From: Prolixibacteraceae bacterium
GTDB lineage: Bacteria > Bacteroidota > Bacteroidia > Bacteroidales > Prolixibacteraceae
NCBI GenBank assembly: GCA_027858715.1
Contig: JAQICD010000274.1
Coordinates: forward strand, 1 to 53,726
Length of the DNA stretch: 53,726 bases
Reading direction: 5' to 3'
Positions 1-9,200 of the stretch are shown piece after piece. Position numbers and translations under genes: made by a program. The notes beneath the pieces are model-generated. The model made no database searches. It was not told the origin of the DNA and worked only from the letters and a program-made list of their open reading frames with translations. Each line of letters begins with the position of its first letter. Positions within the stretch are counted from its first letter, which is position 1.

Positions 1-876
1 ATTGTCACCATTTCAGGATTGGCATTTCTAATAATTATGGTAATATTCCTTCGACATCGGATAAAAAAAGCCAAAAAGCGATTACAAAAATCGTATGATG
101 AAATGGTGGCAATTACAAATAATCTCAAAAATGAGATTGCCCGACGTGAAAGAATTGAAATCAATCTGGTTGCAGCAAAAGAAAAAGCCGAAGAAAGTGA
201 CCAGCTAAAATCTGCATTTCTGGCTAACATGAGCCACGAAATACGTACTCCCATGAATTCGATTATGGGTTTTGCCAGTTTGTTACCAAGTGAGGAATCA
301 AAAGAATTGATGGCTCAATATGCAAAAATTATTGTTCAAAACTCAGAGCAACTTGTTAACATCATCGATGATATCGTGCTTTATTCGAAATTGCAAACGA
401 AGATGATTGCCTTAAAGAAAAGCTCGTTTGAAATAAAACTTCTGTTTGATAATCTAAAAATGTCATTCAATCTTCCAATTTATACCGATAACATTGCCCT
501 CATTGCTGAGCTTGATGCCCCAAAAGGACTCATGCTAGAAACTGATTATGATAAAATCCGCCAGGTTTTTTCAAACCTGATTTCCAATGCTTATAAATAT
601 ACCGACAAAGGAGAAATTAAATTTGGTTGTAAGCAGTGTGAAGGTGATGCACTGTTTTTTGTTAGTGATACAGGAATTGGGATTCCGGAAAAAGACATCG
701 ATAAAATATTTTCACGTTTTTACCGGGCTTCAAATGCAGAAAGAAGAAGTCAAAATGGCACTGGGCTTGGGCTCAGTATCGTTTCTGAACTCATTGAATT
801 GCTTGATGGAATAATTTGGATCGAAAGTGAAGAGGAAAAAGGTAGTACTTTTTACTTTAAAGTAAACCAACATTAA
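1..876 (+). CDS. Sensor histidine kinase, 3' part (5' end outside window)
   Basis: The frame is open to the first base, so the TTG start in the ORF track is not the true start and the gene is cut by the window edge. The visible 291 residues begin with the end of a hydrophobic membrane segment, then a Lys/Glu-rich coiled coil (about 20-65). A HisKA H-box follows with the phospho-accepting His in MSHEIRTP. The HATPase_c domain shows the N box (FSNLISNAYKY), G1 (DTGIGIP) and G2 (NGTGLGLSIV). These define a membrane-anchored two-component kinase that autophosphorylates on His and passes phosphate to a response regulator. No receiver domain follows; the protein stops shortly after the HATPase fold. 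The sensory region, and therefore the signal, is not in the window, and no response regulator gene is adjacent on the visible side. Confidence 0.93.
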   Translation: MVTISGLAFLIIMVIFLRHRIKKAKKRLQKSYDEMVAITNNLKNEIARRERIEINLVAAKEKAEESDQLKSAFLANMSHEIRTPMNSIMGFASLLPSEESKELMAQYAKIIVQNSEQLVNIIDDIVLYSKLQTKMIALKKSSFEIKLLFDNLKMSFNLPIYTDNIALIAELDAPKGLMLETDYDKIRQVFSNLISNAYKYTDKGEIKFGCKQCEGDALFFVSDTGIGIPEKDIDKIFSRFYRASNAERRSQNGTGLGLSIVSELIELLDGIIWIESEEEKGSTFYFKVNQH

Positions 877-911
877 CAATGCCTGGTTTTTGCTAACTCT
901 CAGGTATTGTT
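875..911. terminator. Bidirectional hairpin between convergent genes
   Basis: AACAATGCCTG and CAGGTATTGTT form an 11-bp stem (one G-T wobble) around a 15-nt loop. It starts at the stop codon of the histidine kinase and ends just before the stop of the convergent DUF4834 gene. T-rich bases follow on the plus strand. It probably terminates transcription from both sides. Confidence 0.5.
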
Positions 912-925
912 TATGCTATTCAATT

Positions 926-1138
926 TTAATCAACTTCTTCGAAATCGACATATTCACCTTCGTCTTTGTCTATTATTTTTTCGCCTTTCTTATTAAAACG
1001 AACAGTGGTTTCACCCTCAGGTTTTTCGGTTGTATTTCCCCTTGTCTGCTTATTATTGTTGGGCAGTAGCAACCGGATAATAAATCGAACCACAAAATAA
1101 ATGAACAATATAAAAAGCAGTGTACGAATAAATCCCAC
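926..1138 (-). CDS. DUF4834 family small membrane protein
   Basis: This is a 70-residue protein with one hydrophobic N-terminal helix (about residues 4-25, with basic residues scattered through it) and a short charged cytoplasmic-type tail rich in Lys, Glu and Asp. The layout and the short acidic C-terminus match the Bacteroidota family DUF4834, recognised here by eye only. No function is established. The gene lies 52 bp downstream of lipB in the same orientation and may be the last gene of the lipA-lipB transcript. Its start is an ATG with no strong Shine-Dalgarno sequence, as is normal for the phylum. Confidence 0.7.
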   Translation of the reverse strand: MGFIRTLLFILFIYFVVRFIIRLLLPNNNKQTRGNTTEKPEGETTVRFNKKGEKIIDKDEGEYVDFEEVD

Positions 1139-1190
1139 GATGTATAAACTTTAAATAATTACTTTAAATAAAAACAGTATAAAGATATTA

Positions 1191-1883
1191 CTAACTCTCC
1201 AATTCTCCATCAAAAACCTCAAGCATTTTTTTCAGCACAATGTCTTTTGCCTTGTTAAAATCTTGTTTCTCTCCAAGCTCTTTCTCAAGCGAAGTAACTC
1301 CCCTGTCGATAAAACCGCAAGGATTGATGTGCTGAAAATAGGTTAGATCGGTATTTACATTTAAGGCAAAACCATGCATCGTTACAAAACGCGAACTCTT
1401 AACCCCAATGGCACAAATCTTACGTGCTGTAGGCTTTCCCGTATCGAGCCAAACGCCTGTTGCCTTTTCATCACGTTCGCCTTTCATTCCGTATTCAGCA
1501 ATTGTTTTAATGATGGCTTCTTCCATTAGTTCGATGTACTTTCGCAATCCGATGCCAAAATTTTCAAGGTCGAAAATCGGGTATCCCACAATTTGCCCCG
1601 GTCCGTGATAAGTGATATCACCACCGCGGTTTGTTTTAATAAACGAAGCATGGGCAGCCTGTAACTGAATGTAATTCAAAAGCAAATTATGTTCATCTCC
1701 ACTCTTTCCGAGCGTGTAAACATGTGGATGCTCAACAAACAACAGGTAATTATCAGAATGAATTTCAGCATCATTCTTTTTAGCAATTTTCTGCTCAATT
1801 ATTTTTTGCATCAGTACCTCCTGATAGTCCCACGTTTTTTGGTACTCCGAAACATCTAAATCTTCAAATTTTATCTTCTTCAT
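1191..1883 (-). CDS. lipB: Lipoyl(octanoyl) transferase LipB
   Basis: LipB moves octanoate from acyl carrier protein to the lipoyl domains of 2-oxoacid dehydrogenases and the glycine cleavage H protein, the first step of endogenous lipoate synthesis. The 230-residue protein shows the family signature RGGDITYHGPGQ (residues about 86-97), the catalytic Lys in ARKICAIG (about K155) and the acyl-accepting Cys in NPCGF (about C189). Length is normal. It lies 13 bp downstream of lipA on the same strand, so the two steps of the pathway are almost certainly co-transcribed. Confidence 0.96.
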   Translation of the reverse strand: MKKIKFEDLDVSEYQKTWDYQEVLMQKIIEQKIAKKNDAEIHSDNYLLFVEHPHVYTLGKSGDEHNLLLNYIQLQAAHASFIKTNRGGDITYHGPGQIVGYPIFDLENFGIGLRKYIELMEEAIIKTIAEYGMKGERDEKATGVWLDTGKPTARKICAIGVKSSRFVTMHGFALNVNTDLTYFQHINPCGFIDRGVTSLEKELGEKQDFNKAKDIVLKKMLEVFDGELES

Positions 1884-1896
1884 TTCTGTCTCCTCA

Positions 1897-2748
1897 TTAT
1901 TCTACATGCTTTTCGGCGTGATAAGATGAACGCACCAAAGGTGCACTCTCAACAAAACGGAATCCTTTTTCAAGACCAATCTTGCGATACTCTTCAAAAA
2001 CATCAGGATGAACATACTCCTGCACCGGAAGGTTCATTTTTGTTGGTTGCAGGTATTGACCAAGGGTCAATACCTGGCAGCCTACTTCAAACAAGTCGTC
2101 CATTGTTTCGAGTATCTCGTCGCGAGTTTCTCCCAGTCCGAGCATAATGCCACTTTTGGGTACAATACCCGACGTTGCAATAATTCTTAACACATTCAAA
2201 CTCACCTTGTATTTTGCCCGGCTTCGAACCTGTGGAGTTAAACGACGCACGGTTTCAAGGTTATGAGAAATAATGTCGGGATTGGCATCAATCACTTTTT
2301 GCACCAGTTCAGAATCGCCATCAAAATCAGGAATAAGCACTTCAATGGTTACCGAAGGGTTTACGCGCTTAATCTCGTCGAGGGTTTTAGCCCAATGGCC
2401 GGAGCCTTTGTCGGGCAGATCGTCGCGATCGACCGAAGTGAGTACAGCATGTTTAAGCCCCATCAATCGTATCGATTCAGCAACATTCGACGGCTCAGCC
2501 TCGTCGGGCGGTAAGGGCTTGCCTGTTTGTGTAGCACAAAATTTGCAACTGCGCGTACAAACATCGCCCAAGATCATAAGTGTTGCTGTGCCGGCTGCCC
2601 AGCACTCTCCCATATTCGGACATTTACCACTGGTGCAAATCGTATGAAGATGATATCGGTTAACAATATTTTTTACTTGCTTAAAATTTGTGCCTTTGGG
2701 CAGTTTAATTTTTAACCAATCGGGTTTTCGATCTAAACGCTCGTTCAT
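1897..2748 (-). CDS. lipA: Lipoyl synthase LipA (radical SAM)
   Basis: LipA inserts two sulfur atoms into protein-bound octanoyl groups. The auxiliary iron-sulfur cluster cysteines are present as C-x4-C-x5-C (about C38, C43, C49), and the radical-SAM motif CTRSCKFC (about C64, C68, C71) binds the second cluster and SAM. The C-terminal RSSYHA motif, which contributes the serine ligand of the auxiliary cluster in the family, is intact. At 283 residues it has the usual bacterial length. It is the first gene of a lipA-lipB pair and follows a strong terminator for the upstream lipoprotein gene, so it should have its own promoter in 2749-2840. I saw no clear TAnnTTTG box there. Confidence 0.97.
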   Translation of the reverse strand: MNERLDRKPDWLKIKLPKGTNFKQVKNIVNRYHLHTICTSGKCPNMGECWAAGTATLMILGDVCTRSCKFCATQTGKPLPPDEAEPSNVAESIRLMGLKHAVLTSVDRDDLPDKGSGHWAKTLDEIKRVNPSVTIEVLIPDFDGDSELVQKVIDANPDIISHNLETVRRLTPQVRSRAKYKVSLNVLRIIATSGIVPKSGIMLGLGETRDEILETMDDLFEVGCQVLTLGQYLQPTKMNLPVQEYVHPDVFEEYRKIGLEKGFRFVESAPLVRSSYHAEKHVE

Positions 2749-2840
2749 TTTTTCTTCACCTTAAAACAGCTCGCAAGATATAAATTCCATTTTCAAAAAC
2801 CGATAATATTCGTCGCTGTATGCAAATTTTAAATGACAAA

Positions 2841-2879
2841 AACCGCTCAATACTGCAAGAGAATCAGTATTGACCGGTT
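2841..2879 (-). terminator. Rho-independent terminator after the lipoprotein gene
   Basis: Read on the minus strand, AACCGGTCAATACTG and CAGTATTGAGCGGTT form a 15-bp stem with one mismatch and a 9-nt loop, followed directly by TTTTTG. This is a classic intrinsic terminator. It closes the Yip1-lipoprotein unit and separates it from lipA. Confidence 0.85.
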
Positions 2880-2916
2880 AAATACAATCGATGTATAATA
2901 CAACAACTAAAGTTTT

Positions 2917-3387
2917 TTAATTTAGCGATTTGATATTTTCTAATCGTAGTTCCAGAAGTTTCATTCTTTTCTCAAAGGCTTCGCCAACTGTTGCCATGGC
3001 TGCAACCTGTTCTTCATCCATAACCGCCTCTAAATTTTCCATTTTAGAATTCATTTCAGCATAATGCATCGAAAATTCACCAAAGGCAATGGCCATTTCT
3101 CCTGCTACCTTCATCACTTTCAATTTTTCAACCATCGACATTTCTTCAGCTTCTTTGCTAAGCAACTCCGGATTTTTAATATAGAAAGTTTCAATTTTGT
3201 TGGCAAATTCATTGATCGATTTCTCCGAAGCACGGATAAATTTCACTACTTCGGGGTTATCCTGAATTTCAGCTGGAATTTCAACAGCCAGGGGAGGCAT
3301 TGTTTCAACTTTGTTGCTTTTTTTATTCGAACACGACGAAAAAACAACAACAAGTCCGATAACTAAAAAATATATAAGCTTCTTCAT
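2917..3387 (-). CDS. Small predicted lipoprotein of unknown function
   Basis: This is a 156-residue protein with a type II signal peptide: a short basic start, a hydrophobic stretch and a lipobox ending VFSSC (Cys about residue 19), so it should be lipidated and anchored in an envelope membrane. The mature part is strongly helical and rich in Glu, Lys and Met, with no transmembrane segment, and looks like a short coiled-coil or helical-bundle domain. I do not recognise a family. It starts 12 bp after the Yip1-like gene, so the two are co-transcribed and may act together at the membrane; that is inference. Confidence 0.8.
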   Translation of the reverse strand: MKKLIYFLVIGLVVVFSSCSNKKSNKVETMPPLAVEIPAEIQDNPEVVKFIRASEKSINEFANKIETFYIKNPELLSKEAEEMSMVEKLKVMKVAGEMAIAFGEFSMHYAEMNSKMENLEAVMDEEQVAAMATVGEAFEKRMKLLELRLENIKSLN

Positions 3388-3399
3388 TTTATATGAGAT

Positions 3400-3999
3400 T
3401 TAAAATTGTTTAACCCCGGAAAGCCCTAAGACACCTAAAATAGTTCCGATTAGCAGTGCTAACAAGAAGTAAACAAGAATGAGTACCAATATACTAACTA
3501 CAAAATAAGCCGTTCGCTTTTCCTTGGGTACATTTGTTATGGGCTCGAACCCAAGGTAAAGGATGTACAAACTATACAACCCGGCCAAACCAGCAATAAT
3601 TGCTAACGAGGGAACAAGGTAAAAAATACCGGCTACAAAAACAGGGGTGTATGAGTAAGCTACCATTTTAACAGCATTACCAAGCGTAACTTTTGCATTG
3701 AACCTAGATGCAAGATAACTGATAACCCAACCGGTAATCAACACGCCGGCAACCAGGCTCACATATGAAGTTATTGCCTGGCTCAGCCCCCATTCGAACG
3801 AGGAATATCGCCCCCACAAAGGAACTTTAATACCAATCAGCCAATAGCCGATTAACGATGCAAGTGCCGGTATTGCAGCCAGCGGAAGTACATACTGCTT
3901 CAAAATATCCGAAACTACACCTTCATCTTTCCTAATAACCTTCCAGGCTTCGCCAGGGTTTAGCAGAACTTCTTTAATCCGATTAATCATTTTCTCCAT
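3400..3999 (-). CDS. Yip1 family integral membrane protein
   Basis: The 199-residue protein starts with an amphipathic region (NRIKEVLLNPGEAWKVI), a hallmark of bacterial Yip1-domain proteins. About five hydrophobic helices follow through to the C-terminus. Bacterial members have no settled function. The gene is first in a two-gene unit with the small lipoprotein. The upstream 128-bp gap to the nucleoside hydrolase gene holds no other recognisable gene; it should contain the promoter, but no clear consensus is visible. Confidence 0.8.
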   Translation of the reverse strand: MEKMINRIKEVLLNPGEAWKVIRKDEGVVSDILKQYVLPLAAIPALASLIGYWLIGIKVPLWGRYSSFEWGLSQAITSYVSLVAGVLITGWVISYLASRFNAKVTLGNAVKMVAYSYTPVFVAGIFYLVPSLAIIAGLAGLYSLYILYLGFEPITNVPKEKRTAYFVVSILVLILVYFLLALLIGTILGVLGLSGVKQF

Positions 4000-4127
4000 A
4001 GCAAGATCAATTTTAATTACATTGCTAAGGTATTGATTATAAAAATTAGCTGTAGCTTCTTTTTGAAACTGATTGGATTTGATTTAAAAGTGCAGATTAT
4101 TAGTCTGTAAGTGATTACTTTTTTAGA

Positions 4128-5072
4128 TTAGAAAAGAGTAAGTTGATTTAAAAAGAAGTCGTAAAACTGATCTTCGGCAACCCATTTTGCCTGCTTTACA
4201 CTAAAGCCTTGCGAACTGCGATAAATATTCCCTTTTGATGTGCCACGCTGTTCAATATTAATTGCTTTCGACTCAAAACGAAACAATTCAAACGCTCCCA
4301 AAAAAACAACCGGCAATACATCGTACATATAATATTTCGCCTTCACATCAAAATCGGGTTTAAACAAATCGTACACCAAAGCGCTCAATTTGTATTCTTT
4401 CTGTTTTTCAAGACAAAACATTAAATAGTCATCAACCGGAAGCATGTACGATATGTCGAGCGGAAACATAAGCTTTTGAACTTTTGCTTCCAATAACGCC
4501 AAAGCAGAAACAGGATCCCAAAAAACATTCCATTCGGCGCTTCCGTCGTGGTCGGGATAAACTACATTTCCATCTGATAAAAATGCCCCGCCCATCCACA
4601 ATACCTTTTCAATTTTCGATCCAATTTCGGGATGTCTTTTCAATAAATGTGCAATATTGGTTGAAGGACCTGTAAGAATAATGGTAACTTTTTCGTCTTC
4701 GTTCTCAATTTTACGAGCCATAAAATCAACTGCATCTTCATCTGCCACACGTACGTCGTCTGTTTTTTGTTCTAAAAGCAAGGGAACCCGACTTGTAAAA
4801 TGATTTTTCTCCTGCCACTCGGACGGAAAAGGATTAACAGGCTCAGCATTGCTTTTACAAACCTCTACATCGTAACGACAGAATAAACTTAAAATTTGTG
4901 CTGTGGTATCTACAGCCGACGACAATATACAATTACCACCTGTAACTGTTATGCCAATTAACTTGTATTTACTTAATGTGAGCATGGTAATTAAAGCCAC
5001 AAAATCATCAACTGAGCCATCGTGATCCAATATTACAGGCTTCTGAAGTGTGTTAGTCAGATTAAGTTGCAT
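4128..5072 (-). CDS. Nucleoside hydrolase (IUNH family)
   Basis: Members hydrolyse the N-glycosidic bond of nucleosides to release ribose and the base, mainly for salvage. The N-terminal aspartate cluster that binds Ca2+ is present as LDHDGSVDD (about D16, D18, D22, D23), a variant of the usual DTDPGxDD. ILTGPSTNIA and WMGGAF are the usual core motifs, and SAEWNVFWDP corresponds to the family's AEFNxxxDP. At 314 residues the length is normal. Substrate preference cannot be read from the sequence. The gene stands alone, with a TAnnTTTG-type promoter candidate just upstream. Confidence 0.92.
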   Translation of the reverse strand: MQLNLTNTLQKPVILDHDGSVDDFVALITMLTLSKYKLIGITVTGGNCILSSAVDTTAQILSLFCRYDVEVCKSNAEPVNPFPSEWQEKNHFTSRVPLLLEQKTDDVRVADEDAVDFMARKIENEDEKVTIILTGPSTNIAHLLKRHPEIGSKIEKVLWMGGAFLSDGNVVYPDHDGSAEWNVFWDPVSALALLEAKVQKLMFPLDISYMLPVDDYLMFCLEKQKEYKLSALVYDLFKPDFDVKAKYYMYDVLPVVFLGAFELFRFESKAINIEQRGTSKGNIYRSSQGFSVKQAKWVAEDQFYDFFLNQLTLF

Positions 5073-5097
5073 TATTGTTAGGTGTTAGGTATTTATG

Positions 5098-5126
5098 CAA
5101 AAGTAACATTATTATTGAAAAACAAT
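5098..5126 (-). promoter_or_regulatory. Candidate promoter of the nucleoside hydrolase gene
   Basis: On the minus strand TACTTTTG (5105-5098) matches the Bacteroidota -7 consensus TAnnTTTG. ATTG about 17 bp upstream could serve as a poor -33 element. The predicted start lies roughly 20 nt before the ATG at 5072. Confidence 0.4.
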
Positions 5127-5159
5127 AAGCCCTGACAGAATTCAATCTACCAGGGCTTA
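5126..5159 (-). terminator. Intrinsic terminator of asd
   Basis: TAAGCCCTG and CAGGGCTTA form a perfect 9-bp stem about 30 bp downstream of the asd stop codon. On the minus strand it is followed by TTGTTTTTC. It overlaps the upstream promoter region of the next gene. Confidence 0.75.
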
Positions 5160-5187
5160 ACGTATTAATTTTAATCAATTCTAAGTT

Positions 5188-6192
5188 TTAAATCTCTTTA
5201 TTTTCAATTAACCATTCAGCAATTTGAACAGCATTAAGTGCAGCACCTTTTTTAATCTGGTCGCCTACGCACCAGAAAGTAATTCCTTTCGATGCAATGT
5301 CTTTACGTAAACGTCCTACGTAAACATCATCCTGCCCCGAAACGAACAAGGGCATAGGATATTTTTTATCGGCCGGATTATCGAGCACGGTTAAACCTTT
5401 AAAATTTTCCATTGCCTTACGAACTTCGTCAATCGAAAGATCTTTCTCTGTTTCAACCCAAATAGCTTCGGAATGTGCTCGGGTAACAGGAATACGCACA
5501 CAAGTAGCCGAAACTTCAGTATCGGTGTGCATAATCTTTTTTGTTTCCCAGTTCATTTTCATTTCCTCTTTGGTATAATCGTTATCGAGAAATACATCGA
5601 TATGAGGAATAACATTCATTGCCAGCTGATATTGGAATTTTTCGGCTTTTACTTCTTCGCCGTTTGCAACCTGCTTAACTTGTTCTTCGAGCTCGGCAAT
5701 ACCCTGTGCGCCGGCGCCACTAGCTGCCTGATAAGTTGCACAATGAATACGGGTTATCTTCGATAAATCTTCAATCGGTTTAAGGGCAACTACCATTTGA
5801 ATAGTTGAACAGTTTGGATTGGCAATAACATTACGTGGCCTTATTTTAGCATCTTCTGCATTTACCTCTGGCACTATCAATGGTACGTCATCGTCGTAAC
5901 GAAACGCACTCGAATTGTCAATCATTATAGCACCATGCTTTGTAATTGTTTTTTCAAACTCTTTAGAGATACTTGCCCCGGCCGAAGTCAAAGCAATGTC
6001 GATATCTTTAAAATCGTCGCCATGTTTAAGTTCCTTAACAACAAGTTTCTTCCCCTTGAATTCGTATTCGTTTCCGGCACTTCGCGACGACCCAAACAAC
6101 ACCAGTTCATCGAGCGGGAAGTTGCGCTCATCAAGCACTTTTAAAAATTCTTGTCCAACGACACCACTGGCACCAACAATAGCGACTTTCAT
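5188..6192 (-). CDS. asd: Aspartate-semialdehyde dehydrogenase
   Basis: This enzyme makes aspartate-4-semialdehyde from aspartyl phosphate with NADPH, at the branch to lysine/diaminopimelate, threonine and methionine. The NADP-binding loop GASGVVGQ opens the protein. The catalytic Cys sits in NPNCST (about C128), and the conserved active-site Gln is expected in [10 protein letters not shown] conserved His lies in [10 protein letters not shown]. The length of 334 residues is typical of the bacterial USG-1/Asd type. It is monocistronic, with its own terminator downstream and a divergent gene upstream. Confidence 0.96.
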   Translation of the reverse strand: MKVAIVGASGVVGQEFLKVLDERNFPLDELVLFGSSRSAGNEYEFKGKKLVVKELKHGDDFKDIDIALTSAGASISKEFEKTITKHGAIMIDNSSAFRYDDDVPLIVPEVNAEDAKIRPRNVIANPNCSTIQMVVALKPIEDLSKITRIHCATYQAASGAGAQGIAELEEQVKQVANGEEVKAEKFQYQLAMNVIPHIDVFLDNDYTKEEMKMNWETKKIMHTDTEVSATCVRIPVTRAHSEAIWVETEKDLSIDEVRKAMENFKGLTVLDNPADKKYPMPLFVSGQDDVYVGRLRKDIASKGITFWCVGDQIKKGAALNAVQIAEWLIENKEI

Positions 6193-6250
6193 AATCTTAA
6201 TAATTTTAGTAAATTGTTAAACTCTTTTGAATTTTAATAATTTATAATAA

Positions 6251-6258
6251 CAAAATTA
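6251..6258 (-). promoter_or_regulatory. Candidate -7 promoter element for asd
   Basis: TAATTTTG on the minus strand fits TAnnTTTG and lies about 59 bp before the asd ATG, in the 91-bp divergent spacer. No clear -33 TTTG was seen, so support is moderate. Confidence 0.35.
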
Positions 6259-6283
6259 AATAATCCCTTCAAAATTCATCACC

Positions 6284-9200
6284 ATGCCCCGAATAATTCT
6301 ATTCATCCCCCTGTTTTTTACCTTAACCTTAAGTAAAACACCTAAAGCACAAATAATATATACCGAATCGTTTACTGTTCCCGATAAAGGTTTTTGGGCC
6401 GACAGCACCGGTCGTGTTATTTCCGATTTAAATGATGTGGCCTGGAGCATGGATATTGGCAATGCTGTTTTTGAAGATGAAAACGATTATGCCAAAACTG
6501 TTGGCACAGCTGGCGGGCGTTTCGAAGTACTCGATTCTGACGGCGAAATTACCTGGGCTTCAGATAAAATCGACATCTCTAAATTCGATTTGATAAATAT
6601 TTCGTTACGCGCAAGTGAAACGGGCAGCAGCAGTGTTGAAGAAAAAAAATATCTGAAAGCTTTTTACGAACTCGACAATGATATTCTTTCCTTCTCGCCT
6701 ATAGAAAAAGTCGCAGGCAATTGGGGCGAAACAACACTCGAACAAAAAAGCATTAGCGGAAATTCACTCCGACTTATCGTAAAAATGAATTCATCATATG
6801 CCAACGATAAAGTTATTCTCGACGACATAAGCATTGAAGCAATTGACGAAAGCAGTCTCGAACCATCAGCAGTTCAAATTTCCGCTGCTCCGGCATTTTC
6901 CTTTCCTGGCATCACTTTTAATGTAGAAGCCTTTGTTATAAACGGAAATGATGAAAGATTGACAGCCCCAAACACTCAACTCATTTTATCAATCGGCGGA
7001 AAAACCCATCTGTCAGAACCGGACAGTACTGGCATTTTTCAATGGGAAATATCAGCAACCACACCAGGTGAACACCTTATAGAAATCGAATCTTCAGACT
7101 ATCCAATACCAGTTGTTGGGCAATTGATTACAATTTACGACCCAAAGGATGTTGTAAGCTATGTTGATTTTGAAGATAGTACATCCTTGCAAGGTTTTGA
7201 ATACCTCGAAAATTGGGAAATCAACTCAACAGCCCCCATTGACGGAAACAAATCGCTACAACACAAACCTGACACTATTATTAATTCCGATTCTGTAATT
7301 TACCGGTCTTATGAAAGTGTCGGAAACCACGACGACGAGTTACTCATTTCGTTTATGCTAAAAAACGGGAATTGGGATCCGTCCGCATCCAATTCGTTTT
7401 ATGTTGTAATTGAACCAATAACTGACACAATTGAAACAACGCTAGCCATAGGTGTGAATGCAAAAGGTTCAACCGACCTCGTTTCGGTGTGGACTTACCA
7501 AAACGGTGCAGCAGATGTATTGCTGGCCGAAACTAATTTCGACTGGAACGAAGAACAAACAGCCACCATAAACATATCCCGAAAACAAGGAGGAGACTGG
7601 ACATTGAATGTTTTCGATACTCAAAAGGGAATTTATTCAGAAACTTCATTTTGTTATCACAATCTTTTAGAAATATACAAGCTCAAACTGATTTACAACT
7701 ACACTTCGACCCGTGCCGGACAACTTTGGTTCGACAATCTGTTAATCCATTCTAAGAATTCTCCTCCTTCTGTTCTGTCTGCTAGAAGTATTAATCCTGA
7801 ACAATTTGAAATCACATTCACCGAACCGATTGATACCATTTCGTTAACAGCCGATAACTTTCTAGTATCATCACCCGACGGTCATAAATTCCTCGTTCAA
7901 TCAATTAAAGTATCAAATGCGAACACCATACAACTTTTTACCGGACACGTTAACTCATCGACTGTCCTAATGGTTACGGCTCAAAATATTTGCGACTTAA
8001 AAGGCTTATGTACCAAAAATTCAACAACAACATTTCTAAATGTTCTCAATGCCGAATATGGTGATGTAGTAATTAATGAAATCATGGCAGATCCATATCC
8101 TCCACAACAGCTACCCGATGCCGAGTATATTGAAATTTTTAACCAGTCGGACAAAAACATTTTGCTCTTTAACTGGGGCTTGAGTGTTCGTAACAACTTT
8201 CGCACTATAAGCGATTCCATAATTATTACGCCACAACAACACCTCATACTGTGCAAACCCGACTATTTTGAAGAATTTTCGAAATATGGATTAACTTACG
8301 GGCTCAACCGTTTCCCTTCGCTACTAAACTCAGGAGCAGAAATCGGGTTGTACGCCTCCAATAAACAGACAATTGACCAAATCACATATTCCGATTCGTG
8401 GTATTACAATGTTGAAAAAGATGACGGTGGATTCAGCCTCGAAAGAATTGATGCCAATCGTTTTTGCGGACAGTCGAGCAATTGGTCAGTTTCTGAAAAC
8501 AACTCGGGCGGTACGCCGGGTTTCGAAAATTCAATTGCACGCGAAAATACCGATACTGTTCCGCCTGCTCTAATATCATACATCATAAAAAAAACCAACA
8601 GAATAGAGCTTGAACTTAGCGAAGCAATTGACACCAGCAACTTTTCGGCTAAAAACATAGAATTTGAACCTTTTGAAATTACAAGTCTTACGACGAAAAA
8701 CAACATTATAGCCATTGATTTTACCGCGGCACTTACCAACAAAAGGACATACTCACTTACAGTTTCAAATATAACCGACGAATGTGGCAACATAGCAATG
8801 CCAATAAATTGCACATTTTTAATTAACCTGCCCGAAGCTGGCGACATCCTGATAAATGAACTGTTGTTCAATCCGATAGATAACGGATCTGATTTCATTG
8901 AACTATACAATCACTCAGATTATCCTGTCTATTTATCAACTATGTATTTTGCAACACGCGACAATTTGCTTGCATTGAAATCGATTAACCGTTTCTCAAA
9001 GTATAGCGATACATTAAAACCAGCATCATATTGCGTTGTTACTACCGACACAACAAATATTAACGAACAGTACATGGTTGATAAGAATTCGCTGTTGATA
9101 CAAGCTTCAAAATTACCCGCGATGTATAATACCGAAGGGCGAATCGTTTTACTAAACGATTCGATAGAAGTTATCGACGAAGTTTATTATCACGAATCGA

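Noticed and set aside
8404-8910. 168-aa minus-strand ORF opposite the lamin-tail gene
   Set aside because: It is antisense to a frame with clear domain motifs and has no own start context or motif.
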